NCBI GenBank assembly: GCA_039815145.1
Contig: JBCBZW010000019.1
Location: forward strand, 1 to 64,000
Direction: 5' to 3'
Length of the DNA stretch: 64,000 nt
From: Pseudomonadota bacterium
Lineage (GTDB): Bacteria > Pseudomonadota > Gammaproteobacteria > Steroidobacterales > JBCBZW01
A model generated the notes under the pieces. The model made no database searches and was not told the origin of the DNA. It saw nothing but the letters and a program-made list of their open reading frames with translations. The position numbers and the translations under genes were made by a program. Below, in pieces: positions 8,047 through 15,727 of the stretch (positions are counted from its first letter, which is position 1; every line of letters starts with the position of its first letter).

Positions 8047-8712
8047 ATGAGCGCGTTCGTGGCGGTCCTTCAGCGCGAGCTGCGCTTGGCGTTGCGACGC
8101 CCGGGGCAACTGGTCAACCCGCTGGTGTTCTTCGCCGTGGTGTTGGTGCTGTTCCCCTTGGGCCTCGACCCCGGTGCCGAGCTACTGCAGCGCATCGCGC
8201 CCGGGGTGATGTGGGTGGCAGCGCTGCTCGCCATGCTGCTGTCGCAGGAGACCCTGTTTCAGGGCGATTTCGACGACGGCAGCCTGGAACAAATGGCCCT
8301 GCAACCGCAGCCGCTCTGGTGGCTGGCCCTGGCCAAGGTGTTGGCGCACTGGCTGCTTACGGGGCTGCCCCTGGTGTTGGTGAGTCCCCTCGGGGCAGGG
8401 GCGTTCTTCGTGCCAGCCTCCGCTGTGCCCGTGTTGATGCTGGCCCTGCTCCTCGGCACGGCGATTTTGAGCCTGCTCGGTGGGGTCGGCGCGGCGCTCA
8501 CGGTCGGTTTGCACCGCGGAGGCGTGCTGATCGCGATTCTGATCGTGCCCCTGCTGGTGCCCACCATGTTGCTGGGCACGCGTGCCATCGAACAGGCCAT
8601 GATCGGCCTTTCCCCAGAGGGCGTGCTCCTGTGGCTCGCCGCGCTCCTGGCATTTCTGGCCTGCGTCACGCCGTTCGCGATCGGCGCCGCCCTACGCATA
8701 CATCTGGACTGA
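8047..8712 (+). CDS. ccmB: Heme exporter membrane protein CcmB
   Basis: A 221-residue inner-membrane protein with about six hydrophobic helices. It begins FVAVLQRELRLALRRPGQLVNPLVFF and contains LLSQETLFQGDFDDGSLEQM, both characteristic of CcmB, the permease partner of CcmA. ATG 8047 lies 16 bp after the ccmA stop. With CcmA and CcmC it forms the ABC-type complex that drives release of heme-loaded CcmE. Confidence 0.93.
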   Translation: MSAFVAVLQRELRLALRRPGQLVNPLVFFAVVLVLFPLGLDPGAELLQRIAPGVMWVAALLAMLLSQETLFQGDFDDGSLEQMALQPQPLWWLALAKVLAHWLLTGLPLVLVSPLGAGAFFVPASAVPVLMLALLLGTAILSLLGGVGAALTVGLHRGGVLIAILIVPLLVPTMLLGTRAIEQAMIGLSPEGVLLWLAALLAFLACVTPFAIGAALRIHLD

Positions 8713-8756
8713 GTATTCGCGGGTCGAACGCGGTCCACATTCGCCGACGACGTCGT

Positions 8757-8786
8757 TTGGTATGGGCTCCAGGCGAAGCATACAAT
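8757..8786 (+). promoter_or_regulatory. Candidate internal sigma-70 promoter before ccmC
   Basis: TTGGTA (8757-8762) and TACAAT (8781-8786) are separated by 18 bp in the 118-bp gap between ccmB and ccmC. This is the only sizeable gap in the operon, so ccmC onward may have its own transcript. It is a sequence match only. Confidence 0.45.
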
Positions 8787-8830
8787 TGACGGGTTTCGTG
8801 CGGGCAAGGCGCCGCTGGAGAGTTGGATTT

Positions 8831-9661
8831 ATGTGGAAGTGGTTTCACAAGCTGGGCTCGCCGCCACACTTCTACCGGATCGCTGGCGCCTGGGCGCCGT
8901 GGTTCGGCTGGGGCGCGGCGCTGCTGATCGCGGCCGGCCTGTACGGTGGCTTGGTGCTGGCACCGCCCGACGAGGAGATGGGCGAGGGCTTTCGCATCCT
9001 CTACGTGCATGTGCCTGCGGCGTGGATGTCGCTGTTCGCGTACACCTACATGGCCGTTTTGGCCGCGATCGGACTCATCTGGCGCATGAAGCTGGCCCAT
9101 GCCGTAGCCAGCGCCTGCGCCGTGCTCGGCGCCTCCTTCACGTTCCTGGCGCTGGTCACCGGCGCCATCTGGGGCAAGCCCATGTGGGGTGCGTTCTGGG
9201 TGTGGGATGCGCGGCTCACCTCGGAGCTGCTGCTGCTGTTCCTCTTCCTCGGATACCTGGCCTTGCGTGAGGCCTTCGACGATGTGGGCCAGGCGGATCG
9301 GGCGAGCGCGGTGCTCGCCATCGTCGGCGTGGTGAACGTCCCGATCATCCACTACTCCGTGGAGTGGTGGCGCACCTTGCACCAACCGCCCACGGTGATC
9401 ACCAGCGAGGGGCCGCGGATCGCCGCGAGCATGGCCACGCCTTTGATCATGATGGCGCTCGGCTACACCTTGCTCTTCGCCTCACTGGTGTGTGTGCGCG
9501 TGCGTACGGAGGTGCTGCGTCGCGAACGCCAGAAGGCCTGGGTCAAGGCCCTGGTGCTGGGCGAAGACAACGACCCGGGACAGCAGGCGACGCGGAACCC
9601 CGCCGGCCCGAGTGCCTCCAACCCTACGCCGAGTCCGAGCGGCGCACCGGGAGCTGGATGA
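8831..9661 (+). CDS. ccmC: Heme handling protein CcmC
   Basis: This 276-residue polytopic protein loads heme onto CcmE. It has the tryptophan-rich WWD-type motif (GKPMWGAFWVWDARLTSE) between flanking His residues in YVHVPAAWMS and IHYSVEWWRTLHQPP, which ligate heme in this family. ATG 8831 was chosen over an in-frame ATG at 8762 because MWKWFHKL is the normal CcmC N terminus. The C-terminal tail (from about residue 245) is Pro/Ser-rich and longer than typical. Confidence 0.95.
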   Translation: MWKWFHKLGSPPHFYRIAGAWAPWFGWGAALLIAAGLYGGLVLAPPDEEMGEGFRILYVHVPAAWMSLFAYTYMAVLAAIGLIWRMKLAHAVASACAVLGASFTFLALVTGAIWGKPMWGAFWVWDARLTSELLLLFLFLGYLALREAFDDVGQADRASAVLAIVGVVNVPIIHYSVEWWRTLHQPPTVITSEGPRIAASMATPLIMMALGYTLLFASLVCVRVRTEVLRRERQKAWVKALVLGEDNDPGQQATRNPAGPSASNPTPSPSGAPGAG

Positions 9662-9662
9662 C

Positions 9663-9827
9663 ATGGCCGAGTTCTTTGCGATGGGCGGCTACGCGAGCTA
9701 CGTCTGGAGCGCCGTAGGCATTTCGGCCCTCGTGATAGCGCTGAACATATGGGCGGCCCATCGGGGCCATCGGCAGATGTTGATCACCTTGCGTCGGCGG
9801 GCGCAGGTAGAGAGGGACAGAGGATGA
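9663..9827 (+). CDS. ccmD: Heme exporter protein CcmD
   Basis: A 54-residue protein with a single transmembrane helix (SYVWSAVGISALVIALNIWA) followed by a basic tail, the standard CcmD design. MAEFFAMGGYASYVW is typical of the family. It starts one base after the ccmC stop, and its TGA overlaps the ccmE ATG. CcmD is needed to release holo-CcmE from CcmABC. Confidence 0.92.
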   Translation: MAEFFAMGGYASYVWSAVGISALVIALNIWAAHRGHRQMLITLRRRAQVERDRG

Positions 9828-10261
9828 CGCCTAGACGACAGCGAATGCTGGCCGTGGCGCTGGTCTTGGTCGGGGCCGTGTCGGCCACCGCACTCGGGTT
9901 GGTCGCTGCCAGAAAGAACTTGCTCTACTTCTACAGCCCCACCCAGATCGTCAACGGCGAGGCGCCGGCCGATCGCCGCGTGCGTCTCGGGGGCATGGTC
10001 ACCGAGGGCAGCGTAGAACGCGAGGAGGGCTCCCTGGAGGTCGCCTTCGTGCTCACGGACACGGCCGAGGAAGTGCGGGTGACCTACGAGGGGATCTTGC
10101 CGGACCTGTTCCGGGAGGGGCAGGGCATCATCGTCCACGGCACGGTCGGGGCGGGTGGTGCTTTCGTCGCGGACGAGGTGCTCGCCAAGCACGACGAGAG
10201 CTACATGCCGCCAGAGGTTGCCGAGAGCATGAAGGTGGCACGCGAGGCACGCGGCGAATGA
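9824..10261 (+). CDS. ccmE: Periplasmic heme chaperone CcmE
   Basis: The 145-residue product has an N-terminal anchor (LAVALVLVGAVSATALGLVAA) and the OB-fold of CcmE. The heme-attachment site is present as VLAKHDESYMPPE, where the His forms the covalent bond to heme and the Tyr is an axial ligand. ATG 9824 overlaps the ccmD stop, and its own TGA overlaps the ccmF ATG. Confidence 0.96.
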   Translation: MTPRRQRMLAVALVLVGAVSATALGLVAARKNLLYFYSPTQIVNGEAPADRRVRLGGMVTEGSVEREEGSLEVAFVLTDTAEEVRVTYEGILPDLFREGQGIIVHGTVGAGGAFVADEVLAKHDESYMPPEVAESMKVAREARGE

Positions 10262-12240
10262 TCCCAGAGCTCGGCCACTTCGCCCTGGTGCTGGCCCTCG
10301 CCCTGGCGCTGATCCAGGCATTGATGGGGCTTGCGGGTGGTCAGAGCGGTCGCGCCGAGTGGATCGCGGCCGTGCGCCCAGCGGCCTACGGGCAGTTCGC
10401 CTTTGTCGCGCTAGCCTTCGCAGCGCTCACCTGGTCCTTCGTGCAGAACGACTTCACCGTTCACTACGTCGCCTCAAACAGCAACACGGCGTTGCCGGTG
10501 CCGTACCGTATCGCGGCCGTGTGGGGGGCGCACGAGGGGTCCTTGCTGTTCTGGATCCTGGTGCTCAGCATCTGGACCGTGGCCGTCGCCATCTTCAGCA
10601 ACCGGCTCCCCGCGGCCTACGCAGCGCGCGTGTTAGGTGTGCTCGGGCTGATCAGTGTTGGCTTCGCCCTGTTCACCCTGGAGACGTCCAATCCCTTCGT
10701 GCGCCTGCCGCCCGGCGTGCTCGAGGGGCGGGACCTGAACCCCGTGCTGCAGGACCCAGCCCTCGCGATACACCCTCCGATGCTATACACGGGCTACGTG
10801 GGCTTTGCGGTCGCCTTCGCCTTCGCCATCGCGGCGATGCTCGAAGGCCGGTTGGATAGCGCCTGGTCCCGCTGGACCCGACCCTGGACGACCATCGCCT
10901 GGTCGTTCCTGACCGTCGGCATCGCCCTCGGCAGCTGGTGGGCCTACTACGAACTCGGTTGGGGCGGCTGGTGGTTCTGGGATCCGGTGGAGAACGCGTC
11001 CTTCATGCCGTGGTTGGCCGGGACGGCGCTCATCCATTCGCTCGCCGTGAGTGAGAAGCGAGGGCTGTTCAAGAGCTGGACCTTGCTGCTCGCCATCAGC
11101 GCCTTTTCCCTGAGCTTGCTCGGCACGTTTCTGGTGCGCTCGGGTGTGTTGGTGTCGGTGCATTCGTTCGCGTCGGACCCGACCCGGGGCACGTTCATCC
11201 TCGCCTTCTTGCTGATCGTGGTGGGTGGGGCGCTCGTGCTCTACGCGTGGCGTGCGCCCCAGCTCGACTCCGATGCGCGCTTTGCGGCGTCCTCGCGCGA
11301 GACCTTTATCCTCGCCAACAACCTGCTGCTGGTGGTGGCCACCGCGGTGATCTTGCTCGGCACGCTGTTCCCGCTCTTCTACGAGGCCTTCGGGCCGGAG
11401 AAGATCTCGGTCGGGGTGCCGTACTTCGAGTACGGATTCGCCATCGCCATGACGCCGTTGATCACGATTCTGGCCGTCGGTATGCACGCGGCCTGGAAGA
11501 AGGCCCGGCCGGAGGATCTGCTGCGTACCCTGCGCTGGCCCCTCGGACTTGCCGTTGTGCTCGGTATCGCCCTGCCATTGCTGGTGTTCGGGCGCCTCGG
11601 CCCATCGACGGCGTTCGCCATCATCATGGGGCTGTGGATCGTCTTCTCGGCGCTTCTCGAGCCGCTGACGCGCCTGCGTCGCGGGCGGGGCGTGCCCGCC
11701 ACCGTGCTGGGGATGACGCTCGCGCACATCGGCGTAGGAGTGTTCACCCTTGGCGTTGCCGTCACCAAGACCTACAGCGTGGAGCTGGACACGGCCATGC
11801 AGGTGGGTGAGGTGCAGGAGATCGGCGAGCTCGGCTTCCGCTTCGACGGAGTGGTGCCCGCCGAGGGCCCCAACTACCAGGCCGTGGTGGGCACGGTGAC
11901 CGTGCTGCGCGGCGATGAGGTGCTTACCACCCTCTACCCCGAGAAGCGCGTGTACCGGGTGCAGAAGAGCCCGATGACAGAAGCCGACATCGACGGCACC
12001 CTGGCGCGGGACTTGTTCGCTGCCCTCGGTGAAGATCTCGGTGCATCGGCCTGGAGTGTGCGTCTGCAGTTCAAACCGCTGATTCGCATGATCTGGCTGG
12101 GCGCGCTGCTGATGGCCATCGGCGGTGTCGTCGCGGCTTCGGACCGGCGCTACCGCGCGCGTGCGACCGCCCGCGCTCCAAGCAGCTCGGTGCCGGATGC
12201 GGCGCCGGCGGTGGGTGCGAGCCAAGGGGCGTCGGGCTGA
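10258..12240 (+). CDS. ccmF: Cytochrome c heme lyase CcmF
   Basis: This 660-residue polytopic protein carries the WWD domain (GGWWFWDPVENASFMPWL near residue 240) that presents heme in the cytochrome c synthetase complex. Its N-terminal FTVHYVASNSNTALPVPYRIAAVWGAHEGS segment is highly typical. It ligates heme from CcmE to apocytochrome CxxCH motifs together with CcmH and CcmI. Starts overlap on both sides (ATGA, TGATG), indicating tight translational coupling. Confidence 0.97.
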   Translation: MIPELGHFALVLALALALIQALMGLAGGQSGRAEWIAAVRPAAYGQFAFVALAFAALTWSFVQNDFTVHYVASNSNTALPVPYRIAAVWGAHEGSLLFWILVLSIWTVAVAIFSNRLPAAYAARVLGVLGLISVGFALFTLETSNPFVRLPPGVLEGRDLNPVLQDPALAIHPPMLYTGYVGFAVAFAFAIAAMLEGRLDSAWSRWTRPWTTIAWSFLTVGIALGSWWAYYELGWGGWWFWDPVENASFMPWLAGTALIHSLAVSEKRGLFKSWTLLLAISAFSLSLLGTFLVRSGVLVSVHSFASDPTRGTFILAFLLIVVGGALVLYAWRAPQLDSDARFAASSRETFILANNLLLVVATAVILLGTLFPLFYEAFGPEKISVGVPYFEYGFAIAMTPLITILAVGMHAAWKKARPEDLLRTLRWPLGLAVVLGIALPLLVFGRLGPSTAFAIIMGLWIVFSALLEPLTRLRRGRGVPATVLGMTLAHIGVGVFTLGVAVTKTYSVELDTAMQVGEVQEIGELGFRFDGVVPAEGPNYQAVVGTVTVLRGDEVLTTLYPEKRVYRVQKSPMTEADIDGTLARDLFAALGEDLGASAWSVRLQFKPLIRMIWLGALLMAIGGVVAASDRRYRARATARAPSSSVPDAAPAVGASQGASG

Positions 12241-12794
12241 TGGTGCGCTTCTACGTGCCCGTGGTGGCCCTGGTCGTGCTCGCAGGGTTCCTGTGGGCAG
12301 GCCTGCAACGGGACCCCGGGGAGCTGCCGTCGCCCTTTATCGGCAAGCCGGCACCCGCGTTCACGTTGCCGTCGCTCTACGATGAGACGGTCACCTTCAG
12401 TCAAGCGGACCTAACGGGTCGCGTGGCCCTCGTGAACGTGTGGGGTACCTGGTGTCCTGGCTGTCAGACCGAACACCCCGTGTTGATGCGAATGGCCGAG
12501 GCCGGGGTACCGATCTACAGCATCAACTGGAAAGACGACGATGCCTTGGCCAAGCGTTGGCTGGCGCAGTTGGGCGATCCCTACGTACTCACCGGCGCCG
12601 ACCGCGCCGGGCAGGCGGCGATCGACTGGGGCGTCTACGGCGCGCCGGAGACCTTCGTGATCGACGCCGGGGGGGTCGTGCGCTACAAGCACATCGGCCC
12701 GATCACCGATGCCCTTTGGCAAGAGGTGTTGCTGCCTGCCATGCGCGAGGCCGGTGAGGCCACCACGGCGCAAGCTGCAACGGGCCGGCGATGA
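12240..12794 (+). CDS. ccmG: Thioredoxin-like apocytochrome reductase CcmG/DsbE
   Basis: A 184-residue anchored periplasmic thioredoxin with active site WGTWCPGC. It reduces the disulfide in the CxxCH motif of apocytochromes. The N-terminal helix covers residues 5-22, and the cis-Pro loop region is GAPETFVID. Its ATG shares the last base of the ccmF stop codon. The C-terminal ~20 residues are Ala/Thr-rich and look disordered. Confidence 0.95.
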   Translation: MVRFYVPVVALVVLAGFLWAGLQRDPGELPSPFIGKPAPAFTLPSLYDETVTFSQADLTGRVALVNVWGTWCPGCQTEHPVLMRMAEAGVPIYSINWKDDDALAKRWLAQLGDPYVLTGADRAGQAAIDWGVYGAPETFVIDAGGVVRYKHIGPITDALWQEVLLPAMREAGEATTAQAATGRR

Positions 12795-13285
12795 TGGCCA
12801 GGCGGCAGGTGTGGATGCGCGTGGGTGCGGTGCTGGGGCTGCTGAGCCTCATGGGCTCGGTTAGCTGGGCGATCGACGATCACACGCTCTTCGAGGATCC
12901 TGAACTTCAGACGCGCTACGATCGCCTAACGGAAGAGTTGCGCTGCGTGAAGTGCCAGAACCAGACCATCGGCGACTCGAACGCTGGAATCGCCAAGGAC
13001 CTTCGCCTGAAGGTGCGCGAGATGCTGCTCGCGGGGCGCAGCGACGAGGAGATACTCGAGTACATGGTCGATCGCTACGGCCAGTTCGTGCTCTATCGCC
13101 CGCCCTTCAACGCGAGCACGGCCCTGCTGTGGTTGGCCCCCTTCCTGCTACTCGGTGCTGGGGCGGCAGTGGTGGCGGGGACGGTCCGGCGACGGGTCGC
13201 CGTGGGCGATGACCTGATGGCCTTGGAGCCGGATGACGAGCCACCCGTGGTGGGTGGCGACCACGAGGCTGACAGGGACACGTGA
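12791..13285 (+). CDS. ccmH: Cytochrome c maturation protein CcmH
   Basis: This 164-residue protein has a signal sequence, then the CcmH redox motif LRCVKCQNQ and the three-helix bundle (DLRLKVREML...EILEYMVDRYGQFVLY). A C-terminal helix (TALLWLAPFLLLGAGAAVV) anchors it. It exchanges disulfides with CcmG and the apocytochrome and docks to CcmF. It corresponds to the short CcmH; the TPR half is encoded separately as ccmI. Confidence 0.95.
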   Translation: MMARRQVWMRVGAVLGLLSLMGSVSWAIDDHTLFEDPELQTRYDRLTEELRCVKCQNQTIGDSNAGIAKDLRLKVREMLLAGRSDEEILEYMVDRYGQFVLYRPPFNASTALLWLAPFLLLGAGAAVVAGTVRRRVAVGDDLMALEPDDEPPVVGGDHEADRDT

Positions 13286-14439
13286 GCATCAACCCAGTTT
13301 TTCTCGGGCTCGTCGTGCTGATGACGGGCGTCGCCGTTTGTCTGGTCATCCTGCCCGTGCTCCGATCCGTTGGCACCGAGGGCCGCACGCGTGCCATTAC
13401 CGCCGGCGTGCTGTTGCTTTTGGTGCCGCTGATCGTGCTGCTCTCCTACCCCAGGCTCAGCAACTTCGATTGGGGGACCCTGGGCACGGCGCAGACGGTG
13501 CGGGCGGCCGCGGAGGATGCCGCAGCGGGCGGCGGCGAACCGGACATCGTGGAGGCGCTGGCGCAGCGTCTGCGCAGCGATGGCGGCAGCCTCGAGGAGT
13601 GGCGCCTGTTGGGCCGCTCCTACTTCAACCTAGGGCGCTTCGATGGCGCCGAGCAGGCCTTCCGCGAGGCCTACCGCCAGAGTGCCCAGGGCGAGGATAG
13701 CCAGCTCACCGCCGAGGTGGCCGCCGAGTACGCTGAGGCGATGATCCTGAACGATCAGCGCTCGCTCCTCGGCGAGGCAGGTGACCTGTTGGAGCGCGCA
13801 CTGACGACGTTGCCGGATAACCCTCGCGCCCTGTGGTGGGGTGGCCTGCGCACCTTTGAGCAGGGCGAGTACGCCACGGCCCAGGGGCGCTGGGAGAGGC
13901 TCCTCGCCGCGCCGCAGCTGGCCGATCAGGATCAGATGCGCGAGGTGCTCGAGCAGCGCATCGCCATGGCCACCCAACTCGCGGCCCAGAATGCGCCCCC
14001 GCCCGCGCAGATCCGCGAATCCATGGCAGCTGCTGGCGCCACACCGCCCGATCCCGCCGCGGAGGGCACGGCGGCGGATGACGCGGCGCACAGCACTCGC
14101 CTGCAGGTGCGGGTCGAACTGGCTGACAGTCTGCGCACCGAACTCGCCGCGCAAGACCAGGTGTTGTTCATCATCGCCCGCACCCCTGGCGGCGGCGGAC
14201 CGCCCCTCGCCGTGGTGCGGCGGCGCAGTTCGGAGCTTCCCCTCGACGTCGAACTGAGCGACGCAAACGCGATGATTCCCGGACGAGGGATCTCATCGGT
14301 GAGCCAAGTCGAGGTGGTGGCGAGGGTGTCGGCGAGTGGCAACCCGATCGCCGCGCCCGGGGATCTGTGGGGCAGTCAGGAGGTGGCCGTGAGCGATGGC
14401 GGCGCGATCACCGTGACCATCGACCAGGTGACTCGGTAA
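13282..14439 (+). CDS. ccmI: Cytochrome c maturation TPR protein CcmI
   Basis: A 385-residue protein with two N-terminal transmembrane helices and a TPR region (GRSYFNLGRFDGAEQAFREAY, MILNDQRSLLGEAGDLLERAL). A C-terminal beta-rich domain (about residues 275-385) resembles the CcmH/NrfG C-terminal domain. CcmI binds apocytochrome C-termini and delivers them to CcmFH. The GTG start at 13282 overlaps the ccmH stop. It is the last gene of the nine-gene ccm operon. Confidence 0.92.
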   Translation: MSINPVFLGLVVLMTGVAVCLVILPVLRSVGTEGRTRAITAGVLLLLVPLIVLLSYPRLSNFDWGTLGTAQTVRAAAEDAAAGGGEPDIVEALAQRLRSDGGSLEEWRLLGRSYFNLGRFDGAEQAFREAYRQSAQGEDSQLTAEVAAEYAEAMILNDQRSLLGEAGDLLERALTTLPDNPRALWWGGLRTFEQGEYATAQGRWERLLAAPQLADQDQMREVLEQRIAMATQLAAQNAPPPAQIRESMAAAGATPPDPAAEGTAADDAAHSTRLQVRVELADSLRTELAAQDQVLFIIARTPGGGGPPLAVVRRRSSELPLDVELSDANAMIPGRGISSVSQVEVVARVSASGNPIAAPGDLWGSQEVAVSDGGAITVTIDQVTR

Positions 14440-14483
14440 GCTCTGGCCCTGCCGATACCAACAACACGCTAGGGGGAATTGCC

Positions 14484-14750
14484 GTGAGTGATCTGGAACA
14501 GGCCTTCGCGCAGGCGCAACAAGACGTCAAAGCGCTGACCAAGCGCCCGAGTGATGATGAGATGCTGAAGCTGTACGCCCTGTACAAGCAGGCCTCGTCG
14601 GGGGATATCAGCGGCAAGCGCCCCGGCATGCTCGATATGGTCGGTCGGGCCAAGTACGACGCGTGGGCCAAGGTCAGCGGACTGGATCGGAACGACGCCA
14701 TGGAGAGCTACATCAACACCGTCAAGTCGCTGGTCAGCAGCTCCGGCTGA
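14484..14750 (+). CDS. Acyl-CoA-binding protein (ACBP)
   Basis: This 88-residue protein matches the ACBP four-helix family across its whole length. It has LKLYALYKQASSGDIS, then KRPGMLDMVGRAKYDAW, containing the Tyr and Lys residues that hold the acyl-CoA ligand. It carries long-chain acyl-CoA in the cytosol. GTG 14484 is preceded by AGGGGG at 14471. It follows ccmI by 44 bp and may be read from the same transcript. Confidence 0.92.
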   Translation: MSDLEQAFAQAQQDVKALTKRPSDDEMLKLYALYKQASSGDISGKRPGMLDMVGRAKYDAWAKVSGLDRNDAMESYINTVKSLVSSSG

Positions 14751-14787
14751 GCCGCTCAGTGCGCACCAGCAGCACCTGGCGAGTTGG

Positions 14788-15717
14788 TTAGCTGCCTTCC
14801 TCAGGGCGCTGGGTCGAGGAGCGCATGTTGAGGCCCAGGGGGCCGCGCGGGATGTAGAGCACCAGGCGCTCACCGTCGCGCTCCACCTCGATGGAGGTGG
14901 GGGTGCCGAAGGAGCCCCCTTGGGTCATGGTGACCAGGGAGCGCGTGTCGAACACGCGCGAGCCGTCGTAGCTCAGGATGGCATCCCCGGGCTGCAGTCC
15001 TGCTTCCTGCGCAGGCCCGCCGGTCAGGGTCGTGCGCACCAGTACGCGGTTCGGTCGGCCCGTGGCGTAGAGGAAGCGGTCGTAGTCGTCGTCGCCGAGC
15101 TCCGAACGCAGCTGCTCCACCCCCTCGTTGATCTGAGCCAGCTCCGTGCGATAGCGCTCGGAGCCCATCCAGCCTTCGCGCCGTGCCTGATCGCGCAGGA
15201 ACAGGCGCTGCAAGGACAGCTCATCCTGGCGCGCCTTCAGGTCTGCCGCTCGGTCCGGTGCGAAGCCTGCGTCGATGAAACGTCGCAGCTCGCGTTCGTC
15301 CGGGCTGGCCGCCGCCACCGTTTCGAGTTCCGCCAGGGTCTGCGACAGGGCCGCTTCGGCCAGGGCGTCCGGATCCAGCTCAGGGCTGCTGTTGCCAGCG
15401 AGACGCTGCTCGAGCGCCTCCACCTGGTCCTGCAAGGATGCGATCTGCTCCATTAGGGCTTCGCGCGCGCGGGTCTCTGCGGTCAGGCGTTGGCTGAGCG
15501 CATTCAGGCTCTCATCGGCGGGGGCAGCCGTAGATCGACTGCCACGCTCCCAAGGTGCGCGGTTTGTGGTGTCGTCGAAGGTGCCGCTGGGGAAATCGGT
15601 GAGCGTGGCGTCGTCGCCACCGGCGAAGCGACCGCCGATCACGACGCCGATCAGCAACGCGAGAACGGTCGGCAGCACCTGCCGGGTGAGGGTATGGGCG
15701 AAGGTCTTCTGCGTCAT
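14788..15717 (-). CDS. Membrane-anchored PDZ-domain protein
   Basis: The 309-residue protein has an N-terminal transmembrane helix (residues 12-30), a polar linker, a coiled coil (about 70-110, EALMEQIASLQDQVEALEQRL), a helical middle and a C-terminal PDZ domain (about 220-300). The PDZ core is RTTLTGGPAQEAGLQPGDAILSYDG. No catalytic domain is present. It begins 10 bp after the stop of the anchored aspartic-protease gene, so the two are almost certainly co-translated. PDZ domains bind exposed C-termini, so it may act as a periplasmic adaptor. The partnership is inference. Confidence 0.85.
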   Translation of the reverse strand: MTQKTFAHTLTRQVLPTVLALLIGVVIGGRFAGGDDATLTDFPSGTFDDTTNRAPWERGSRSTAAPADESLNALSQRLTAETRAREALMEQIASLQDQVEALEQRLAGNSSPELDPDALAEAALSQTLAELETVAAASPDERELRRFIDAGFAPDRAADLKARQDELSLQRLFLRDQARREGWMGSERYRTELAQINEGVEQLRSELGDDDYDRFLYATGRPNRVLVRTTLTGGPAQEAGLQPGDAILSYDGSRVFDTRSLVTMTQGGSFGTPTSIEVERDGERLVLYIPRGPLGLNMRSSTQRPEEGS

Positions 15718-15727
15718 CGAACGTGCC

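Noticed and set aside
8762-8830. Upstream ATG extension of ccmC
   Set aside because: The extra 23 residues are basic and non-conserved, and the region overlaps a promoter-like element; MWKWFHKL at 8831 is the usual N terminus.
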